DNA from: a virus
DNA length: 47,906 bases
Virus record (IMG/VR): IMGVR_UViG_3300042549_008523
Location: 1 to 47,906 of that record
Reading direction: 5' to 3' (one strand)
The position numbers and the translations under genes were made by a program. Positions 45,653 to 47,906 of this stretch are shown here, piece by piece; the first letter of the stretch is position 1, and every line of letters starts with the position of its first letter. The notes below the pieces were generated by a model. It saw only the letters and a program-made list of their open reading frames with translations, was not told the DNA's origin and searched no databases.

Positions 45653-47906
45653 GTTACGTTGACGCACTATTTTCCAAAGACGAAGACCGGATCTATGTAG
45701 TGGAACGAGTAGATGGCCGACGGATATACAAAGAATATCCAGCCAACTACATTTTTTACTACGACGACCCTAGAGGCAAATTTCGTAGCATCTACGGTAC
45801 ATCTGTCAGCAGGTTCAGCTCTCGTAGCGGCAAAGAGTTTTATAAAGAACTAAAATCACATAACAAGAACAAGTTGTGGGAATCTGACATCAAACCGCTG
45901 GTCAGATGTTTAGAGGAAAACTATTTGGGAAAAGAATCTCCTAAACTGCAAGTGGCATTCTTCGACATTGAGGTTGACTTTGATCTGGTAAAAGGATTCA
46001 GTCGGCCCGAAGATCCATTTAATCCTGTTACTGCAATTTCTGTGTACTTGCAATGGATGGACAAACTGATCACATTGGTAGTTCCTCCCAAAAGTTACAG
46101 CTGGGAAAGTGCAGAAGAAATTTGCAAACAGTTTGACAACTGCTATCTGTTTGCAAAAGAAGAGGACATGATCAAAACATTCCTTGATCTTATTGAAGAT
46201 GCAGATATCCTGAGCGGGTGGAACAGCGAAGGATTCGATATTCCTTATATGGTAATGCGTACCATGCGAGTATTGAGCAAAGACGATACCCGGCGCTACT
46301 GCTTGTGGGATCAGTTCCCTAAGAAAAGAATGTTTGAAAGATTTGGTGCAGAAAATATCACGTTTGATCTGATTGGTCGAGTGCATATGGACTATATGCA
46401 ACTGTATCGCAAATACACATACGAAGAGCGTCACAGCTACAGTCTAGATGCCATTGGCGAATACGAACTAGAAGAACGCAAGATCCAATACGAAGGCACT
46501 CTAGATCAACTGTACAACAAAGACTTTCCCAAGTTTATCGATTACAACAGGCAAGACACATTGCTGTTGGCCAAACTGGATAAGAAACTGAGATTTATCG
46601 ACCTGGCCAATGAATTGGCACACGACAACACAGTGTTGCTGCCCACTACCATGGGTGCAGTAGCTGTTACCGAGCAGGCCATTATCAACGAAGCACATCA
46701 ACAAGGTTTAGTAGTTCAAAACAGGAGTAGTTCAGATGATGAAGATACGCAAGCGGCAGGTGCCTACGTTGCTTTCCCCAAAAGAGGCGTCCACGAGTAC
46801 ATTGGGGCAATTGATATTAACTCGCTCTATCCCTCGGCTATTCGTGCCCTCAACATGGCATGCGAAACAATTGTTGGACAAATCAGACCAGACAGAACAG
46901 ACAAATACATAGCCGACAAAATAGCTGCTGGATCAAGTTTTGCCGATGCATGGGAAAACATGTTTGGTAGTTTGGAATATACCAGTGTAATGAATATGGA
47001 ACCTGGTACTGAAGTCACCATTGACTGGGAAGGTGGCGGTAGTGATACCATGATGGCAGCAGATGTATGGAAGTTGATATTTGAAGGCAACCAGCCATGG
47101 ATTATCAGTGCCAATGGAACTATTTTTAAATACGATGCCAAAGGCATAGTACCCGGTCTATTGGAGCGTTGGTATGCTGAAAGAAAAGATCTGCAAGCAA
47201 AGAAAAAAGAAGCAACCACTGCCGAAGACAAAGCGTTTTGGGACAAGCGGCAGTTGGTTAAGAAGATTAATCTCAACAGTTTGTATGGTGCTATTCTTAA
47301 TCCTGGCTGTAGGTTTTTTGATAAGCGAATCGGCCAATCCACCACCCTCACAGGTCGAGTCATTGCTAGACATATGGACGCCTTTGTAAATGAATGCATC
47401 ACTGGTGAATACAACCATGTAGGCGATGCTGTCATCTACGGCGACACAGACTCTGTTTATTTCAGTGCTTGGCCTGCGGTCAAAGACGATGTGTTGTCTG
47501 GCAAAATGGAATGGAACAAAGAAATTTGCTTACACTTGTACGACACCATTGCCGACCAAGTTAACGACAGTTTTCCAGGATTCATGGAACGAGCATTCCA
47601 CTCACCAAGAAGCATGGGCGAACTGATCAAAGGTGGTCGTGAACTGATTGCTGCCAAAGGATTGTTTATTAAGAAAAAGCGATATGCTGTACTGATTTAC
47701 GATCTAGAAGGACAACGACTAGACAAAGACGGCAAACCTGGAAAAGTCAAAGCCATGGGTCTAGACTTGAAGAGGTCAGACACACCCAAGGTGGTACAAG
47801 ACTTTCTTAGTGAATTGTTGTTGGCTGTGTTAACCGGCGCAGAAAAAGAAGAAATATACAGTCGTGTATTGGAATTCAAAATTGCATTCCAGGAAAGACC
47901 AGCCTG
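45649..47906 (+). CDS. 43: Family-B DNA polymerase (T4 gp43-like), C-terminus beyond window
   Basis: The frame opens with TTG at 45649, overlapping the previous stop, and runs off the right edge after about 752 residues (T4 gp43 has 898). No ATG fits without losing conserved N-terminal sequence; an AGGATG-like stretch upstream may aid initiation. Exonuclease motifs: FFDIEVDFD (D106, E108), GWNSEGFDIPY (Exo II) and YNRQDTLLL (Exo III). Polymerase motifs: A, DINSLYPSAIR (D389); B, KKINLNSLYGA; C, YGDTDSVYF (D599, D601). All catalytic residues are intact, so this is an active proofreading replicase. It works with the gp44-like clamp loader in this window. Confidence 0.97.
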   Translation, partial: MSYVDALFSKDEDRIYVVERVDGRRIYKEYPANYIFYYDDPRGKFRSIYGTSVSRFSSRSGKEFYKELKSHNKNKLWESDIKPLVRCLEENYLGKESPKLQVAFFDIEVDFDLVKGFSRPEDPFNPVTAISVYLQWMDKLITLVVPPKSYSWESAEEICKQFDNCYLFAKEEDMIKTFLDLIEDADILSGWNSEGFDIPYMVMRTMRVLSKDDTRRYCLWDQFPKKRMFERFGAENITFDLIGRVHMDYMQLYRKYTYEERHSYSLDAIGEYELEERKIQYEGTLDQLYNKDFPKFIDYNRQDTLLLAKLDKKLRFIDLANELAHDNTVLLPTTMGAVAVTEQAIINEAHQQGLVVQNRSSSDDEDTQAAGAYVAFPKRGVHEYIGAIDINSLYPSAIRALNMACETIVGQIRPDRTDKYIADKIAAGSSFADAWENMFGSLEYTSVMNMEPGTEVTIDWEGGGSDTMMAADVWKLIFEGNQPWIISANGTIFKYDAKGIVPGLLERWYAERKDLQAKKKEATTAEDKAFWDKRQLVKKINLNSLYGAILNPGCRFFDKRIGQSTTLTGRVIARHMDAFVNECITGEYNHVGDAVIYGDTDSVYFSAWPAVKDDVLSGKMEWNKEICLHLYDTIADQVNDSFPGFMERAFHSPRSMGELIKGGRELIAAKGLFIKKKRYAVLIYDLEGQRLDKDGKPGKVKAMGLDLKRSDTPKVVQDFLSELLLAVLTGAEKEEIYSRVLEFKIAFQERPA

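Noticed and set aside
1-47906. Prophage with integrase or attachment sites
   Set aside because: No integrase, repressor, transposase or flanking repeats recognised; T4-like lytic features dominate.

Overview
The window looks like part of the genome of a large, T4-like tailed phage (myovirus type) that infects a Gram-negative bacterium. The sequence is moderately AT-rich and tightly packed, with many ATGA or TAATG gene overlaps and no gene-free stretch above 300 bases. Phage identity rests on a family-B DNA polymerase of the gp43 type (cut by the right edge), a gp44-type sliding-clamp loader ATPase, PhoH, MazG, a collagen-like tail protein, a GH19 endolysin with holin and spanin candidates, and T4-late-type NTAAATA promoter motifs. 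I see no integrase, attachment site, tRNA, transposase or CRISPR array. The host is not identifiable; spanins and Csg-type outer-membrane secretion point to a diderm.

Layout. (1) 1-7636, plus strand: a curli-like module made of the CsgF C-terminus, the CsgG outer-membrane pore lipoprotein, a curlin-repeat secreted protein, a FecR-domain secreted protein, a discoidin-domain plus curlin-repeat secreted protein, a small secreted protein and a CHASE2-type class III nucleotide cyclase. (2) 7690-9494: a DUF3307 membrane protein, an antisense set of four small genes (two holin-like), and a small gene behind a textbook sigma70 promoter. (3) 9565-16302: three large virion or tail proteins (Ig-like, collagen-like, subtilase). 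(4) 16372-23314: nucleotide metabolism and replication (MazG, a DnaE-like fragment, a GroES-like protein, clamp loader, HAD phosphatase, a ParB-like protein, nuclease-like proteins), punctuated by sigma70 promoters, mostly with extended -10 elements. (5) 23345-28590, minus strand: lysis cassette plus two unknown genes. (6) 28750-34416, plus strand: PhoH, DnaJ, a ClpA-like unfoldase, an unknown protein and a glycosyltransferase. (7) 34516-44913: proteins that look capsid-associated, including two giant modular proteins (1470 and 821 aa) whose modules are separated by a near-identical EQGVAEG heptad, then Dps, a zinc metallopeptidase, a nucleotidyltransferase and a Cys-rich protein. (8) 44906-47906: a candidate structured RNA with a late-type promoter, a DsbA-like small protein, a membrane protein and DNA polymerase.

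Most striking observations: a phage-borne curli-type secretion/fibre module coupled to a membrane nucleotide cyclase; the EQGVAEG heptads, which fit a prohead-protease cleavage motif and suggest polyproteins processed inside the capsid; a previously unannotated multi-hairpin RNA at about 44921-45060; and NTAAATA boxes lying only 1-6 nt before several start codons, which would give leaderless late mRNAs. All functional statements come from reading motifs by eye; no database search was run.
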